Origin: Thermogemmatispora tikiterensis
GTDB lineage: Bacteria; Chloroflexota; Ktedonobacteria; Ktedonobacterales; Ktedonobacteraceae
Direction of reading: 5' to 3'
NCBI RefSeq assembly: GCF_003268475.1
Contig: NZ_MCIF01000002.1
Location: forward strand, 636,015-700,014
Length of the DNA stretch: 64,000 nucleotides
Notes under the pieces: generated by a model
Told to the model about the DNA's origin: nothing
Databases searched by the model: none
Seen by the model: the letters and a program-made list of their open reading frames with translations, nothing else
Shown here: positions 52,627 to 62,032 of the stretch, in pieces
Position numbering within the stretch: the first letter of the stretch is position 1
Layout of the letters: every line of letters starts with the position of its first letter
Program-made: the position numbers and the translations under genes

Positions 52627-52830
52627 CCTTAGACCTCCTTTGAACGAAGGCCGCACGTCGTCGCTGTGCGGGCCGGGCCGAACAAGACCAGGCCAGAAGC
52701 ACGCTACCCTGACGTCGACGGCCAGCCGTCTGCTCTACTGGAGCTGCCGAAAGCAGAGCAGCGACCTGATGGTCTGCGCTGTGCGCTGCGCCAGCGGCAG
52801 CGTCTACGGTGGACGCGTCGCTTCTATGCG

Positions 52831-52878
52831 ACCGACCAGTCGGTTGAGAGTATAGCATAGGCGAAGTACCGCCGTCAA
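52831..52878 (-). promoter_or_regulatory. Promoter and TetR-type operator of the carboxylase operon
   Basis: Minus strand: TTGACG (52878-52873), 18-nt spacer, TATACT (52854-52849). The operator ACCGA-N4-TCGGT (52831-52844) lies just after the -10 and covers the start site. Identical hexamers and spacing occur in the plus-strand promoter at 52997. Confidence 0.8.
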
Positions 52879-52996
52879 GGGTCTATCGATTATAGCACTT
52901 TTAGAAGTCGCTGCCCCTCTGCCTTTAGTGAAATCACGATACTAGTAAAGTCTAATCCTGCGCGACAGTAATCCGCGCAATACTTTCCACTGACCC

Positions 52997-53053
52997 TTGA
53001 CGCCAAATTGCAGGCTATGTTATACTTCCGCCGAACAGACCGATTGGTCGGTC
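52997..53053 (+). promoter_or_regulatory. Promoter and TetR-type operator of the acyl-CoA operon
   Basis: TTGACG (52997-53002), 18-nt spacer, TATACT (53021-53026). The operator GACCGA-TTGG-TCGGTC (53038-53053) has 6-bp perfect arms and lies downstream of the start. The core reads ACCGA[CT]TGGTCGGTCG in both copies. Confidence 0.8.
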
Positions 53054-53313
53054 GGGGAAGTGGGGCCCGGTCAACCAGCCGTGTCACCCGTGCCCAGCGC
53101 GTCGACGAGCGAGGGGCCGAACCTGGGTCTGCCGGCGGGCGGTTCAGGGGGGCAGCTGCGCGCGGCTTTGGCCTTGCGTTGTGTTGTCCTCTCCATCTCT
53201 CCGGTCCAGCAACCTGGAAGGAAGGTGCTTGCCAGGCCACCAGCGAGCAAAGGAGCGATCTGCCTGCCAAGTAAGCTGCGGCCCGGCCTGGTGAGCCGGC
53301 AAAGGAGCGCGTC

Positions 53314-54903
53314 ATGACCTTCAACTTCAGCAGTGTCATTGAGCACTATGCAGAGCGGCACCCCGAGCGGGAGGCCATTATTTACGAGGGGCGGCGGCTC
53401 AGCTATGGTCAGCTTCACGAGCGCTGTGAGGCGCTTGCCTGTGCTCTTCAGGAGTGTGGCTTGCAAGCTGGGGACATCGTTGCTATCCTCCTCAAGAACT
53501 GCTCTGAGTTCCTGGAGACCATCATCGCCGTGAACCGACTTGGCGCGGTGGCTCTGCCGGTCAACTGGCGGCTCGTAGGCGAAGAGCTGGTCTATATTCT
53601 CAATCACAGCGAGACCAAGCTGCTCGTGAGTGAGCGCGAGTTTGCCCCCGTTGTTGAGGCGGTTCGTGGGCGCTGTCCGGCGCTGAGCCATGTGCTTGGG
53701 GTTGGGGCGGACGTACCGGCGGGCTGGCTGGTCTATGATGAGCTGCTGGCGGCCCACCAGGGCCAGCACGTAGCGGCGGTAGAGGTAGGGAGCGATGACC
53801 TGCACCGTCTCATGTACACCTCTGGCACCACGGCCTACCCCAAAGGGGTCATGATCTCCTATGGCAACCTCTACTGGAAGAATATTGCGCAGATCACGCT
53901 CTTCGGCATCACGGCGGCGGATCGCACGCTCATCGTTGGGCCACTCTACCACGTTGGTGGGCTGGATCTGCCTGCGACCTCGGTTCTCTATGCAGGTGGT
54001 AGCGTGGTCATTCTACGCAAGTTTGAGCCGTTGGCCTTGCTGGAAACCGTGCAGCGCGAGCGCGTCACCAACATGTGGCTGCCGCCCTCGATGATCAACA
54101 TGCTGCTCCAGGCCGAAGGCATCTGGAACTACGACCTCAGCTCGGTCCGCTTCATTATCGATGGTGGCGAGAAGATGCCCATTCCGCTCATTCAGAAACT
54201 GCTCTCGCTTTTCCCCCAGGCCTGGTTTGCTGATGCCTATGGCCTGACTGAAACGGTCTCGGGCGATACCTATCTCGACAAGGCCAAGACCATAGAGAAG
54301 ATTGGCTCAGTCGGCAAACCCTGTCTCCACCTGGAACTGCGCATTGTTGACGAGAACGATCGGCCATTGCCGCCGCGCCAGCCGGGGGAGATCGTTCTGC
54401 GCGGTCCCAAGGTCTTCAAAGGTTACTGGAAGGACCCCGAGGCCACGGCAACGGCCTTGCGCAACGGCTGGTTCCACACCGGCGACATCGGCTATCTCGA
54501 TGAGGAGGGCTATCTCTACATTGTCGATCGCAAGAAGGACATGATCATCAGCGGCGGCGAGAATATCGCTTCGCTCGAAGTGGAGCGAGTGCTCTACGAG
54601 GACCCGCGTGTTCTGGAGGCGGCGGTTGTGGGTATGCCGCATCCGCGCTGGGGAGAGGTGCCGGTAGCCTATGTTGTGGTGAAGCCGGGCCAGACGGTGA
54701 CTGCCGAGGAGCTGCGAGCCGCCTGTCAGGCCAAGCTTGCCCGCTTTAAGGTGCCGCACCATATCTTTTTCATCGAGGCGCTGCCGCGCAATCCCTCGGG
54801 GAAGGTACTCAAGCGCGAGCTGCGCCTGCGCGTCGCTGAGGACGCCGCGGCTACGGCCAGGGGAGGCAGCTCCAGCCCCAGCCAGTCGGCCAATCCGGCC
54901 TGA
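53314..54903 (+). CDS. Long-/medium-chain or aryl acyl-CoA synthetase (AMP-forming)
   Basis: A 529-residue ANL enzyme. The ATP-binding loop reads MYTSGTTAYPKGV (about 168-180), with Ala where most have Gly. The adenylate motif is DAYGLTETVSGD, hinge DRKKDMIISGGENI and C-terminal RNPSGKVLKREL with the catalytic Lys. It makes an acyl-CoA from an acid. ATG 53314 has AAAGGAG upstream. First gene of the plus-strand operon, so it probably activates the substrate or a product of the carboxylase. Confidence 0.92.
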   Translation: MTFNFSSVIEHYAERHPEREAIIYEGRRLSYGQLHERCEALACALQECGLQAGDIVAILLKNCSEFLETIIAVNRLGAVALPVNWRLVGEELVYILNHSETKLLVSEREFAPVVEAVRGRCPALSHVLGVGADVPAGWLVYDELLAAHQGQHVAAVEVGSDDLHRLMYTSGTTAYPKGVMISYGNLYWKNIAQITLFGITAADRTLIVGPLYHVGGLDLPATSVLYAGGSVVILRKFEPLALLETVQRERVTNMWLPPSMINMLLQAEGIWNYDLSSVRFIIDGGEKMPIPLIQKLLSLFPQAWFADAYGLTETVSGDTYLDKAKTIEKIGSVGKPCLHLELRIVDENDRPLPPRQPGEIVLRGPKVFKGYWKDPEATATALRNGWFHTGDIGYLDEEGYLYIVDRKKDMIISGGENIASLEVERVLYEDPRVLEAAVVGMPHPRWGEVPVAYVVVKPGQTVTAEELRAACQAKLARFKVPHHIFFIEALPRNPSGKVLKRELRLRVAEDAAATARGGSSSPSQSANPA

Positions 54904-54997
54904 GTCTGTCGAGGAGCGGTGAGTCAGTCCGGTGCCGGATCTGGAGGCGGTTGCGGCTGTTTGCGTGAGCAAGCGAGTGAGAACAAGGAGGGTGTCA

Positions 54998-56374
54998 ATG
55001 GAAAGAACCTTGAGCGCAGAGCTTGCGCGGTTTGTGGCTGGTCTGAGCTATGAGGCGCTGCCGGCCCAGGTGATTGACAAGGCCAAGACGTGCCTGTTAC
55101 ACGGTCTGGCGGTGGGGCTAGCTGGCTCGGAGCTGGAATATGCTCACATTGCACGCCGTCTGGTAGTGCTGGCCGAGCCTGGAGTGGGCGAAGTAAGCGC
55201 GCCCGTGATCGGCTCCTCTCTGCGCGCGAGCGTGGCTGGAGCGGCCTTTGCCAATGGGGTCATTCTGCATGGACGTGTCCAGGAGGACACGCATGGAACG
55301 GCTCACCCCGGCACGATGATTATCCCCGCGCTGTTGGCTGCGAGCGAGCTGCGTCCGCTGGATGGGCGGGCCTTCCTGACCGCCCTGGTGGCCGGCTACG
55401 AGGTCCTGGCGGCGGTCAGTCGTGATTTTACAGCCTTGACCACGCCGCGCGGCTTCCGGGCCAGTGCTATCTACGGGGTCTTTGGGGCGGCGGCAGCAGT
55501 GGGCAAGGCGCTGGTTCTGAGCGAGGAGCAGCTGGCGGCGGCACTTGGTTTGGCCTCGGCCTTTGCCGGGGGGACCACACAATCCTTCGCCTCGGGAACG
55601 ATGGAGTGGCACTTTGAAAACGGCGTGGCGGCGCGTAACGGTCTGCTGGCTGCTCTGCTCGCGCGCGAAGGAGCGCGGGCCTCGGCCATTGCGCTGGAAG
55701 GTCCTGCCGGCTTCTACCAGGCCTTTGCCGGTACGCGGGAGGGGCTGGAGCGCGTGGTGAGTCACCTGGGACGCACCTGGGAGATCCTCAACGTGACCTT
55801 CAAGCCGTATCCAGTCTGCGCCTTTAATCAAAGTCCCATTACGGCGGCCCTGGAGCTGGTGCGAGCGCATGGGCCCCATCCAGAAGAGATCGCGCGGATC
55901 GAACTGGAGATGAACGCCTACGAGGCCAATTATCCAGGCATGGCCTACACCGGACCATTTACGACGGTGGAGCAGACGCAGATGAGTGCGCCTTTCTGTG
56001 TGGCCTGGACCCTGGCGCATCGCTCGTTCTCGTTCTCTGCCCTCACCCAGTTTGATGATGAGGCCACACGCGCTCTGATCAGCAAACTGGAGATGCGAGC
56101 CCGCCAGGATCTACCGCCGCTCTCGCTGCGTCTGACGGTTCATCTTGTCGATGGGCGCACGCTGGAGCAGGAGCTGCAGGTCGATGCCAGCTACTATGCC
56201 TGGGACTTTGCTCGCGAGCTGGAACTGCTCAAGGAGCTGCAGCCAGATCTGCCTCTGGCGCCCGAGGCGACACAGCGGCTGATCGAGCTGATTCGCTCGT
56301 TGGAGCAGTGCCAGGATGTGCATGAATTGACGCGCATGCTGGTGGTACCGGCCCCCAGCTCCGTCGGCAGCTAG
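54998..56374 (+). CDS. MmgE/PrpD family protein
   Basis: A 458-residue protein. MmgE/PrpD landmarks: HIARRLVVLA near the N-terminus, FANGVILHGRVQEDTHGTAH, GRAFLTALVAGYEVLAAVSR, SFASGTMEWHFENGVAARNG, KPYPVCAFNQSP. PrpD is 2-methylcitrate dehydratase; others are iminodisuccinate epimerase or cis-aconitate decarboxylase-like. The substrate here is unknown. ATG 54998 has AAGGAGG upstream; the longer frame from 54932 is not needed. Confidence 0.92.
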   Translation: MERTLSAELARFVAGLSYEALPAQVIDKAKTCLLHGLAVGLAGSELEYAHIARRLVVLAEPGVGEVSAPVIGSSLRASVAGAAFANGVILHGRVQEDTHGTAHPGTMIIPALLAASELRPLDGRAFLTALVAGYEVLAAVSRDFTALTTPRGFRASAIYGVFGAAAAVGKALVLSEEQLAAALGLASAFAGGTTQSFASGTMEWHFENGVAARNGLLAALLAREGARASAIALEGPAGFYQAFAGTREGLERVVSHLGRTWEILNVTFKPYPVCAFNQSPITAALELVRAHGPHPEEIARIELEMNAYEANYPGMAYTGPFTTVEQTQMSAPFCVAWTLAHRSFSFSALTQFDDEATRALISKLEMRARQDLPPLSLRLTVHLVDGRTLEQELQVDASYYAWDFARELELLKELQPDLPLAPEATQRLIELIRSLEQCQDVHELTRMLVVPAPSSVGS

Positions 56375-56497
56375 CGTTGTGCTGCTGAGCGCTGTGCAGA
56401 CGGGCAGCGCAGGAAGCTGGTGAGAGCGGCTATCCGTTGTCGTTGCCCGTCTGCCCTGTGAGATCGATCTTGATCTTCTTTGGAGAGGAGGCGAGGT

Positions 56498-57484
56498 GTG
56501 CCTGCTGAGGAGATTGATAGGGTGCTAGCGCGCCGTTTGCTGGCGACGATGCAGCTGATTCGGGCCTTCGAGGAGGCGGTGCGCGATCATTTTGCCGCCA
56601 GGCATATTCCTGGCTTTATTCATCTCTCGATCGGTCAGGAGGCGGTGGCTGCCGGTCTGGCCAGCGCTCTGGAGCGCGAGGACTATTTGTATGTGACGCA
56701 TCGAGGACATGGCCATGTCATTGCCAAGGGGGCCGACCTGAAGCGCGTAGCAGCGGAGATCTTCGGCAAGGCCAGTGGCTACTGTCGAGGGCGGGGCGGC
56801 TCCATGCACATTGCGGCGTTTGAAGTGGGAGTATTGGGAGCCAATGGCGTGGTGGGGGCGGGCCTCCCGCATGCGGCGGGAGCGGCCTGGGCCTTGCAGT
56901 TGCAGGGACGGCCACAGGTAGCCGTGGCAGTCTTTGGCGATGGAGCGGTCAATACTGGTCTCTTTCACGAAACGGCCAATATCGCCTCTCTCTGGCGCCT
57001 GCCGCTGCTCTTGCTCTGTGAGAACAACGGCTATGCCGAGTTTACGCCCTTGAGTGTGCACGCCGCCGTTGAGAGCGTGGCTGAGCGAGCCGCCGCCTAT
57101 CGGCTCCCGGCCTGGCGGGTAGATGGACAGGACCCGCTAGCGGTGCGGGCGACGGTGCGCGAGGCGCTGGGGCGGGTCCGCGCTGGCGAAGGGCCAGCTC
57201 TGGTGGAGTGCCTGACCTGGCGTGTGCGTGGGCACTACGAAGGTGATCCGCAGCGCTATCGTTCGTCCACTGAGCTGGAGGAGGCGGTAGCGCATGATCC
57301 TCTCCGTCTCTTTGCTGGGCGTCTGCGGCGTGAAGGGCTGTTGAACGAGGCAGAGGAGGCGGAGCTGGCAGCTCAGGCCCGTCAGGCGGTGGCGGAGGCC
57401 ATCGCCTATGCGCAAGAGGCGGCTCTTCCTGATCCGGCCTCGGCCTTGGAAGATGTGCTCTACCAGCCGTCTGGGGCAGGCTGA
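56498..57484 (+). CDS. 2-oxoacid/acetoin dehydrogenase E1 component, alpha subunit
   Basis: A 328-residue thiamine-diphosphate protein. Features: FEEAVRDHFAARHIPGFIHL, TPP-binding FGDGAVNTGLFHETANIA and later CENNGYAEFTPLS, plus YRLPAWRVDGQDPLAVRA. Pairs with the beta subunit next door; size and style are closest to acetoin dehydrogenase AcoA. GTG 56498 has GAGGAGG six bases upstream. The decarboxylated acyl group would go to the lipoyl E2. Confidence 0.93.
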   Translation: MPAEEIDRVLARRLLATMQLIRAFEEAVRDHFAARHIPGFIHLSIGQEAVAAGLASALEREDYLYVTHRGHGHVIAKGADLKRVAAEIFGKASGYCRGRGGSMHIAAFEVGVLGANGVVGAGLPHAAGAAWALQLQGRPQVAVAVFGDGAVNTGLFHETANIASLWRLPLLLLCENNGYAEFTPLSVHAAVESVAERAAAYRLPAWRVDGQDPLAVRATVREALGRVRAGEGPALVECLTWRVRGHYEGDPQRYRSSTELEEAVAHDPLRLFAGRLRREGLLNEAEEAELAAQARQAVAEAIAYAQEAALPDPASALEDVLYQPSGAG

Positions 57485-57531
57485 GCTAGCGAGGCTGAAC
57501 TGACATCCGGGTAAGCAAAGGAGCAGTTGCT

Positions 57532-58509
57532 GTGGCGGAAAAACGCTATGTGCGTGCAGTCAACGAAGCTCTCTGTGAAGAGATGGAGCGTGATCCAGCG
57601 GTCTGCCTGCTCGGGGTCGACGTTGGGGCGCCTGGCGGGCCTTTTGGAGCCACGCGTGGCCTGCAGGAGCGCTTTGGTCCGCAGCGAGTCCGCGACACGC
57701 CGATCAGCGAAGCGGCGGTGGTGGGTCTGGCCATCGGCGCGGCCACGCTCGGTCTCCGCCCGGTCGTGGAGATCATGTTTATGGACTTCCTGGCCCTGGT
57801 CATGGATCAGCTCGTGAACCAGGCGGCCAAGATGCGCTACATGACTGGAGGGCAGGCCAAACTACCGCTGGTGGTGCGTACCCAGACGGGTTATCGCGAC
57901 AGCGCCGGCCCCCAACACGCGCAAAGTCTGGAGGCCTGGCTAACCCACGTACCCGGCCTCAAAGTGGTGATGCCCTCTGGACCCTGCGAGGCCAAGGGCC
58001 TGCTGAAGGCGGCTATCCGCGACGACAACCCCGTGATCGTTGTTGAGAACCGGACCCTGTACGCCCTGGCCGAAGAGGTCCCAGACGGTGATTATGTCCT
58101 GCCGCTGGAGCGCGCAGCCATTAAGCGTGAGGGGCGGGATGTGACGATTGCCAGCCTTGGGGTCATGGTGCGCGAAGCCCTGGCAGCGGCGGAGACGCTG
58201 GCGGAGCGTGGAATCTCCTGCGAGGTCATTGATCTGCGCAGCGCGAATCCACTTGATCTGCAGACGGTACGAGCCTCGCTGGAGAAGACCAATCGTCTGG
58301 TGATTGCTCATAGTGCCACGCGCTGCGGCGGAGTTGGGGCTGAGCTGGCGGCGGCTCTCGGTGAAGAGGCGTTTTATATGCTTGATGCGCCTATTACGCG
58401 CGTGGGGGCGGCGTTCGCGCCGATTCCCTTTTCGCCACCGCTGGAGCGGGCAATCGTGCCCGATCGGACGGCCATTATCGCGGCTGTAGAGCAAGTGCTG
58501 GCCCCGTGA
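57532..58509 (+). CDS. 2-oxoacid/acetoin dehydrogenase E1 component, beta subunit
   Basis: A 325-residue protein. Canonical E1-beta motifs: LLGVDVGAPGGPFGATRGL, RVRDTPISEAAVVGLAIGAA, VEIMFMDFLALVMDQLVNQA, and the C-terminal NRLVIAHSATRCGGVGAEL. GTG 57532 has GGAG nine bases upstream. 47 bp after the alpha gene; cotranscribed. Confidence 0.95.
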   Translation: MAEKRYVRAVNEALCEEMERDPAVCLLGVDVGAPGGPFGATRGLQERFGPQRVRDTPISEAAVVGLAIGAATLGLRPVVEIMFMDFLALVMDQLVNQAAKMRYMTGGQAKLPLVVRTQTGYRDSAGPQHAQSLEAWLTHVPGLKVVMPSGPCEAKGLLKAAIRDDNPVIVVENRTLYALAEEVPDGDYVLPLERAAIKREGRDVTIASLGVMVREALAAAETLAERGISCEVIDLRSANPLDLQTVRASLEKTNRLVIAHSATRCGGVGAELAAALGEEAFYMLDAPITRVGAAFAPIPFSPPLERAIVPDRTAIIAAVEQVLAP

Positions 58510-58609
58510 GATGAGACGCTGGTGTCTCACGCTATCCTGACCGGGGATTGTCAGCCGTTGTGACCTGGTCGTTGACCATTTGGCCGAGCAAACACGTTGG
58601 GGAGCAGCT

Positions 58610-59938
58610 ATGACTGAGGCAAGTGAGGGAGCGCAGTCCGAGGCCGAGGTGATCATGCCTCGTCTGGGCCTGACCATGCAAGAGGGTACCATCGTCCAGT
58701 GGTCCAAACCGCAGGGAGGGTGGGTCAACGCTGGCGAGGTCATCTGCACGATTGAGACGGAGAAAATCACTCACGAGATTGAGGCTCCCAGGAGTGGCTA
58801 TCTGCAGATCCTCCAGCCTGAAGGGACAGCTGTCGCTGTCGGGGCTGTCATTGCACGCATTCTGGCTCAGCGGGAGGCGGTGGCTGCAGGTGCCGCAAGA
58901 GCAGTTGAGACCCCACGGCCAGGGCCAGGGTCAGAGTGGGGAGCAGAAAAGCAGCCAGGCGGCGTGCCGCCAGCACTTCCGAGGCAGGAGGCTGGTGGTA
59001 GAGACGGGCGTGGGCGGCTTGAGATCTCGCCCGTGGCCTTACGCATGGCCCAGGACCTGGGCCTACCTCTGGAGCGCATCCAGGGCAGCGGCCCCCGGGG
59101 ACGCATTCACAAGGCTGACGTTCTGCGGGCCTGGCAGCAGCTCCGTGAGGAGAGCAGCCAGCCAGCGGCTGTCGACGCGGTGAGCACGGCGCTGCCCCCT
59201 GCTGCGATGGCCTCCGCCCAGAGCGTCAGCTCGCTGCCGGCCTATGACCGTGAGCCGCTGACCCCTATGCGTCGGCGTATTGCCGGGCATATGCTGAGCA
59301 GCCTGCAAGAGACGGCCCAGCTCACCTTGATGATGGAGGCCGATGTCACTCAGACCTTGCAACTCAGGGCGGAGCTACAGCAAGAGCAGCAGCGCCTTGG
59401 AGGGGCCGGAATCACCATTACCCATCTCTTGATCAAGATGGTAGCTCTTGCCTTGCGCGAGCATCGTCGGCTCAATGCTGCCCTGGTGGGGGAGGAGATC
59501 CGCCTTTATCGCGAGATCAATATTGGCGTGGCCACAGCGCTTGAGGATGGCTTGCTCGTGCCTGTTATCCGGGAAGCTGATCGCAAGAGCCTGGCCGAGA
59601 TCAGTGCGGAGCTGCAGAGCCTGGCCGAGCAGGCTCGCAGCGGTCGGCTGCCGCCCGATGCTCTTGCCGGGGCGACCTTTACCGTGACCAACCTGGGAGC
59701 GCAGGGAGTCGACTACTTCACCCCCATCCTTCCCAGGGGGCAGGGGGCCGTCCTGGGTGTGGGGCGCGTTTGCGAGCAAGTCCGTGCTGGCGCTGAGGGG
59801 TTCCAGCGCTACAGCCGACTGGGGCTGAGCCTGACCTTCGACCACCGTCTCGTCGACGGCGAGCCGGCGGCGCGTTTCCTTGCGCGCGTCAAATATCTGC
59901 TGGAGCATCCCTGGACGCTTCTCCTCTCGGCCCATTGA
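58610..59938 (+). CDS. 2-oxoacid dehydrogenase E2 component (dihydrolipoyl acyltransferase)
   Basis: A 442-residue three-domain protein. Lipoyl domain: MPRLGLTMQEGTIVQWSKPQ, with lipoyl Lys in the motif IETEKITHEIEAP. Peripheral subunit-binding domain: LEISPVALRMAQDLG, then RIQGSGPRGRIHKADVL. Catalytic domain ends with FDHRLVDGEPAARFL; His and Asp there are the acyltransferase residues. It takes the acyl from E1 to CoA. No E3 (dihydrolipoyl dehydrogenase) gene is in the window, so E3 must be shared. ATG 58610 has GGGGAG upstream. Confidence 0.95.
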   Translation: MTEASEGAQSEAEVIMPRLGLTMQEGTIVQWSKPQGGWVNAGEVICTIETEKITHEIEAPRSGYLQILQPEGTAVAVGAVIARILAQREAVAAGAARAVETPRPGPGSEWGAEKQPGGVPPALPRQEAGGRDGRGRLEISPVALRMAQDLGLPLERIQGSGPRGRIHKADVLRAWQQLREESSQPAAVDAVSTALPPAAMASAQSVSSLPAYDREPLTPMRRRIAGHMLSSLQETAQLTLMMEADVTQTLQLRAELQQEQQRLGGAGITITHLLIKMVALALREHRRLNAALVGEEIRLYREINIGVATALEDGLLVPVIREADRKSLAEISAELQSLAEQARSGRLPPDALAGATFTVTNLGAQGVDYFTPILPRGQGAVLGVGRVCEQVRAGAEGFQRYSRLGLSLTFDHRLVDGEPAARFLARVKYLLEHPWTLLLSAH

Positions 59939-60031
59939 GGGAGCTATCTTCCAGGGGGTCCGCCATCCTGGAGGGCCTCGGCGCGGCCCGACCCATCTTG
60001 ATCCATCCTATCTTGCACAGGGAGAACAACG

Positions 60032-61201
60032 ATGGATTTTCAGACCTCAGAAGAGCATACCCTCATTCGTGAGAGCGTACGGCAGCTCGCCATCCGTTAT
60101 GGCCTGGAGTACTGGCGTGAGAAGGACCGCCAGCATGCTTTCCCCGAGGAGCTATGGCAGGAGCTGGCTCGGGCCGGCTGGCTGGGAACGATCATTCCCG
60201 AACGCTATGGGGGAGCTGGCATGGGGCTGCTGGAAATGGCGATCGTGGTGGAAGAGATGGCCGCCAGCGGGGCGGGAGCCACTATTGCCCAGTTGTTCAT
60301 GATGACGCCGGTCTTTGGAGCCTTGACCATCTTGCGGCACGGCTCCGAAGAGCAGCGCGAGCGTTACCTGCCGGCGCTGGCGCGCGGCGAATTCGACTTC
60401 AGCATGGCCCTCACCGAACCGGATGCGGGGAGCGACACGCTGGCCACCAAGACCCTGGCGCGCCGCCGCGGCGATGAGTACGTCATCAGCGGTCAAAAGG
60501 TCTGGATCTCAGGGGTTGATCGCGCGGGAGGCATGTTGCTAGTGGCACGCACCACGCCACTGGAGGAGGCTCCACGCCGCACCTTTGGCCTCAGCCTCTT
60601 TCTCGTTGATCCGCGCTCGCCGGGCGTTAGCCATCAGCCCTTGGAGAAGGTCGGAACCCACTGCGTGACCTCAAGCATGGTCTTCATCGACGAGCTGGTC
60701 GTGCCCAAGACGGCGCTCATTGGTGAGGAGGGCGAGGGCTGGAAATACCTGGTCGATACGCTGAACAGCGAACGCATCGTCACTACCGCAGGCTGTGTAG
60801 GTGCCGGGGAACTGGCCATCAAATTGGCGGTCGATTATGCCAATGCGCGCGTGGTCTTCGGTCAGAAGATTGGCCGTCACCAGTCCATTCAGTTCCCGCT
60901 GGCGCGCCTGAAAGCTGAGATCGAGATGGCTCGTCTCATGAACTACAAAGCAGCCTGGCTCCTTGATCATCACCTGCCCTGTGCGGCGGAGGCCAATATG
61001 GCCAAGATGGTGGCGGCAGAGGCTGCCTTCAACGCCTGTGATCAGGCCATGCAGACCCTGGGCGGCTATGGTTTCTCGACGGAGTATCACATCGAGCGTC
61101 TCTGGCGCGATGTCCGCCTCTTCCGCCTGGCGCCTATCAGCCAGGAAATGGTCCTCAACTACATTGCCCAGCACGTGCTGGGACTGCCGCGCTCGTACTG
61201 A
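60032..61201 (+). CDS. Acyl-CoA dehydrogenase
   Basis: A 389-residue flavoprotein. FAD/substrate motifs: FSMALTEPDAGSDTLATKT, VISGQKVWISGVDRAGGMLL, and the C-terminal GGYGFSTEYHIERLWRDVR containing the Glu expected to act as base. It introduces a C2-C3 double bond into an acyl-CoA and passes electrons to ETF. ATG 60032 has AGGGAG upstream. Substrate chain unknown. Confidence 0.95.
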   Translation: MDFQTSEEHTLIRESVRQLAIRYGLEYWREKDRQHAFPEELWQELARAGWLGTIIPERYGGAGMGLLEMAIVVEEMAASGAGATIAQLFMMTPVFGALTILRHGSEEQRERYLPALARGEFDFSMALTEPDAGSDTLATKTLARRRGDEYVISGQKVWISGVDRAGGMLLVARTTPLEEAPRRTFGLSLFLVDPRSPGVSHQPLEKVGTHCVTSSMVFIDELVVPKTALIGEEGEGWKYLVDTLNSERIVTTAGCVGAGELAIKLAVDYANARVVFGQKIGRHQSIQFPLARLKAEIEMARLMNYKAAWLLDHHLPCAAEANMAKMVAAEAAFNACDQAMQTLGGYGFSTEYHIERLWRDVRLFRLAPISQEMVLNYIAQHVLGLPRSY

Positions 61202-61235
61202 GCAGGTGTATGTAAGCAAAGCGAGGGAGGCGAAG

Positions 61236-62021
61236 ATGAGCTATCGTTATCTACAGGTGGAACGCGCTCACCCCCAGGTGGCGCAGGTGACCATCGCACG
61301 CCCGGAACAGCTCAACGCCATTGACCGCGCTGTCCTTGACGAGCTGCATCAACTGGTAGATGAGTTGGAGCAGGATCACGAGCTGATGGTGGTCATTTTG
61401 ACCGGGGCTGGAGAAAAGGCCTTTGTGGCAGGGGGAGATGTGGCCTACATGGCGGCCATGAGCCTGCCGGAGGCGCGGCGCTTTGTCTATGCGGGACAGG
61501 AGGTCTTGCTGCGGCTTGAGCGCAGCAGTAAAGTGAGTATCGCGGCGATCAATGGCTATGCCCTTGGGGGAGGGCTGGAGCTGGCCCTGGCCTGCGATAT
61601 TCGTCTGGCGGCGGAAGGGGCGCAGCTGGGCTTGCCGGAAACCTCGCTTGGTCTCTTGCCCGGCTGGGGCGGTACCCAGCGCCTGGCGCGCCTGCTAGGG
61701 CCTGGTTTGGCCAAGGAGCTGATCTTTACAGGGCGCCGTGTAGGAGCAGAGGAGGCGCTGCAGATCGGGCTGGTCAATCGGGTGATACCGCGCGAGCGTC
61801 TGCTCAGCGAAGCCCATGAACTGGCGCGGAGCATTGCGCGCAATAGCCCGATTGCGGTGCAGCAGGCCAAGCGAGCCATCAATCAGGGGCTACAGACCTC
61901 CCTGGACCAGGGCCTGGTGATCGAAGCCGAGGCCTGGCTGGTCCTCTTTGGAACTCATGATCGTCAGGAGGGGACACGGGCCTTCGTGGAAAAGCGTCCT
62001 GCACACTTCACCGGTCAGTAA
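61236..62021 (+). CDS. Enoyl-CoA hydratase/isomerase (crotonase)
   Basis: A 261-residue crotonase. Oxyanion-hole residues are in FVAGGDVAYMAAM and AINGYALGGGLELALACDIR. Both catalytic Glu positions are filled: GLPETSLGLLPGWGGTQRL and AKELIFTGRR. It hydrates an enoyl-CoA. ATG 61236 has GAGGG upstream; the longer frame from 60963 overlaps the previous gene. 34 bp after the dehydrogenase; last gene of the operon. Confidence 0.95.
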   Translation: MSYRYLQVERAHPQVAQVTIARPEQLNAIDRAVLDELHQLVDELEQDHELMVVILTGAGEKAFVAGGDVAYMAAMSLPEARRFVYAGQEVLLRLERSSKVSIAAINGYALGGGLELALACDIRLAAEGAQLGLPETSLGLLPGWGGTQRLARLLGPGLAKELIFTGRRVGAEEALQIGLVNRVIPRERLLSEAHELARSIARNSPIAVQQAKRAINQGLQTSLDQGLVIEAEAWLVLFGTHDRQEGTRAFVEKRPAHFTGQ

Positions 62022-62032
62022 CAGGTAGGATA

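Larger units (their letters stand above)
52627..53313. other. 687-bp divergent control region
   Basis: Holds the mirrored promoter-operator pair (minus 52831-52878, plus 52997-53053). No CDS is supported; the 250-280-bp stretches on either side form the two leaders. Confidence 0.6.
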
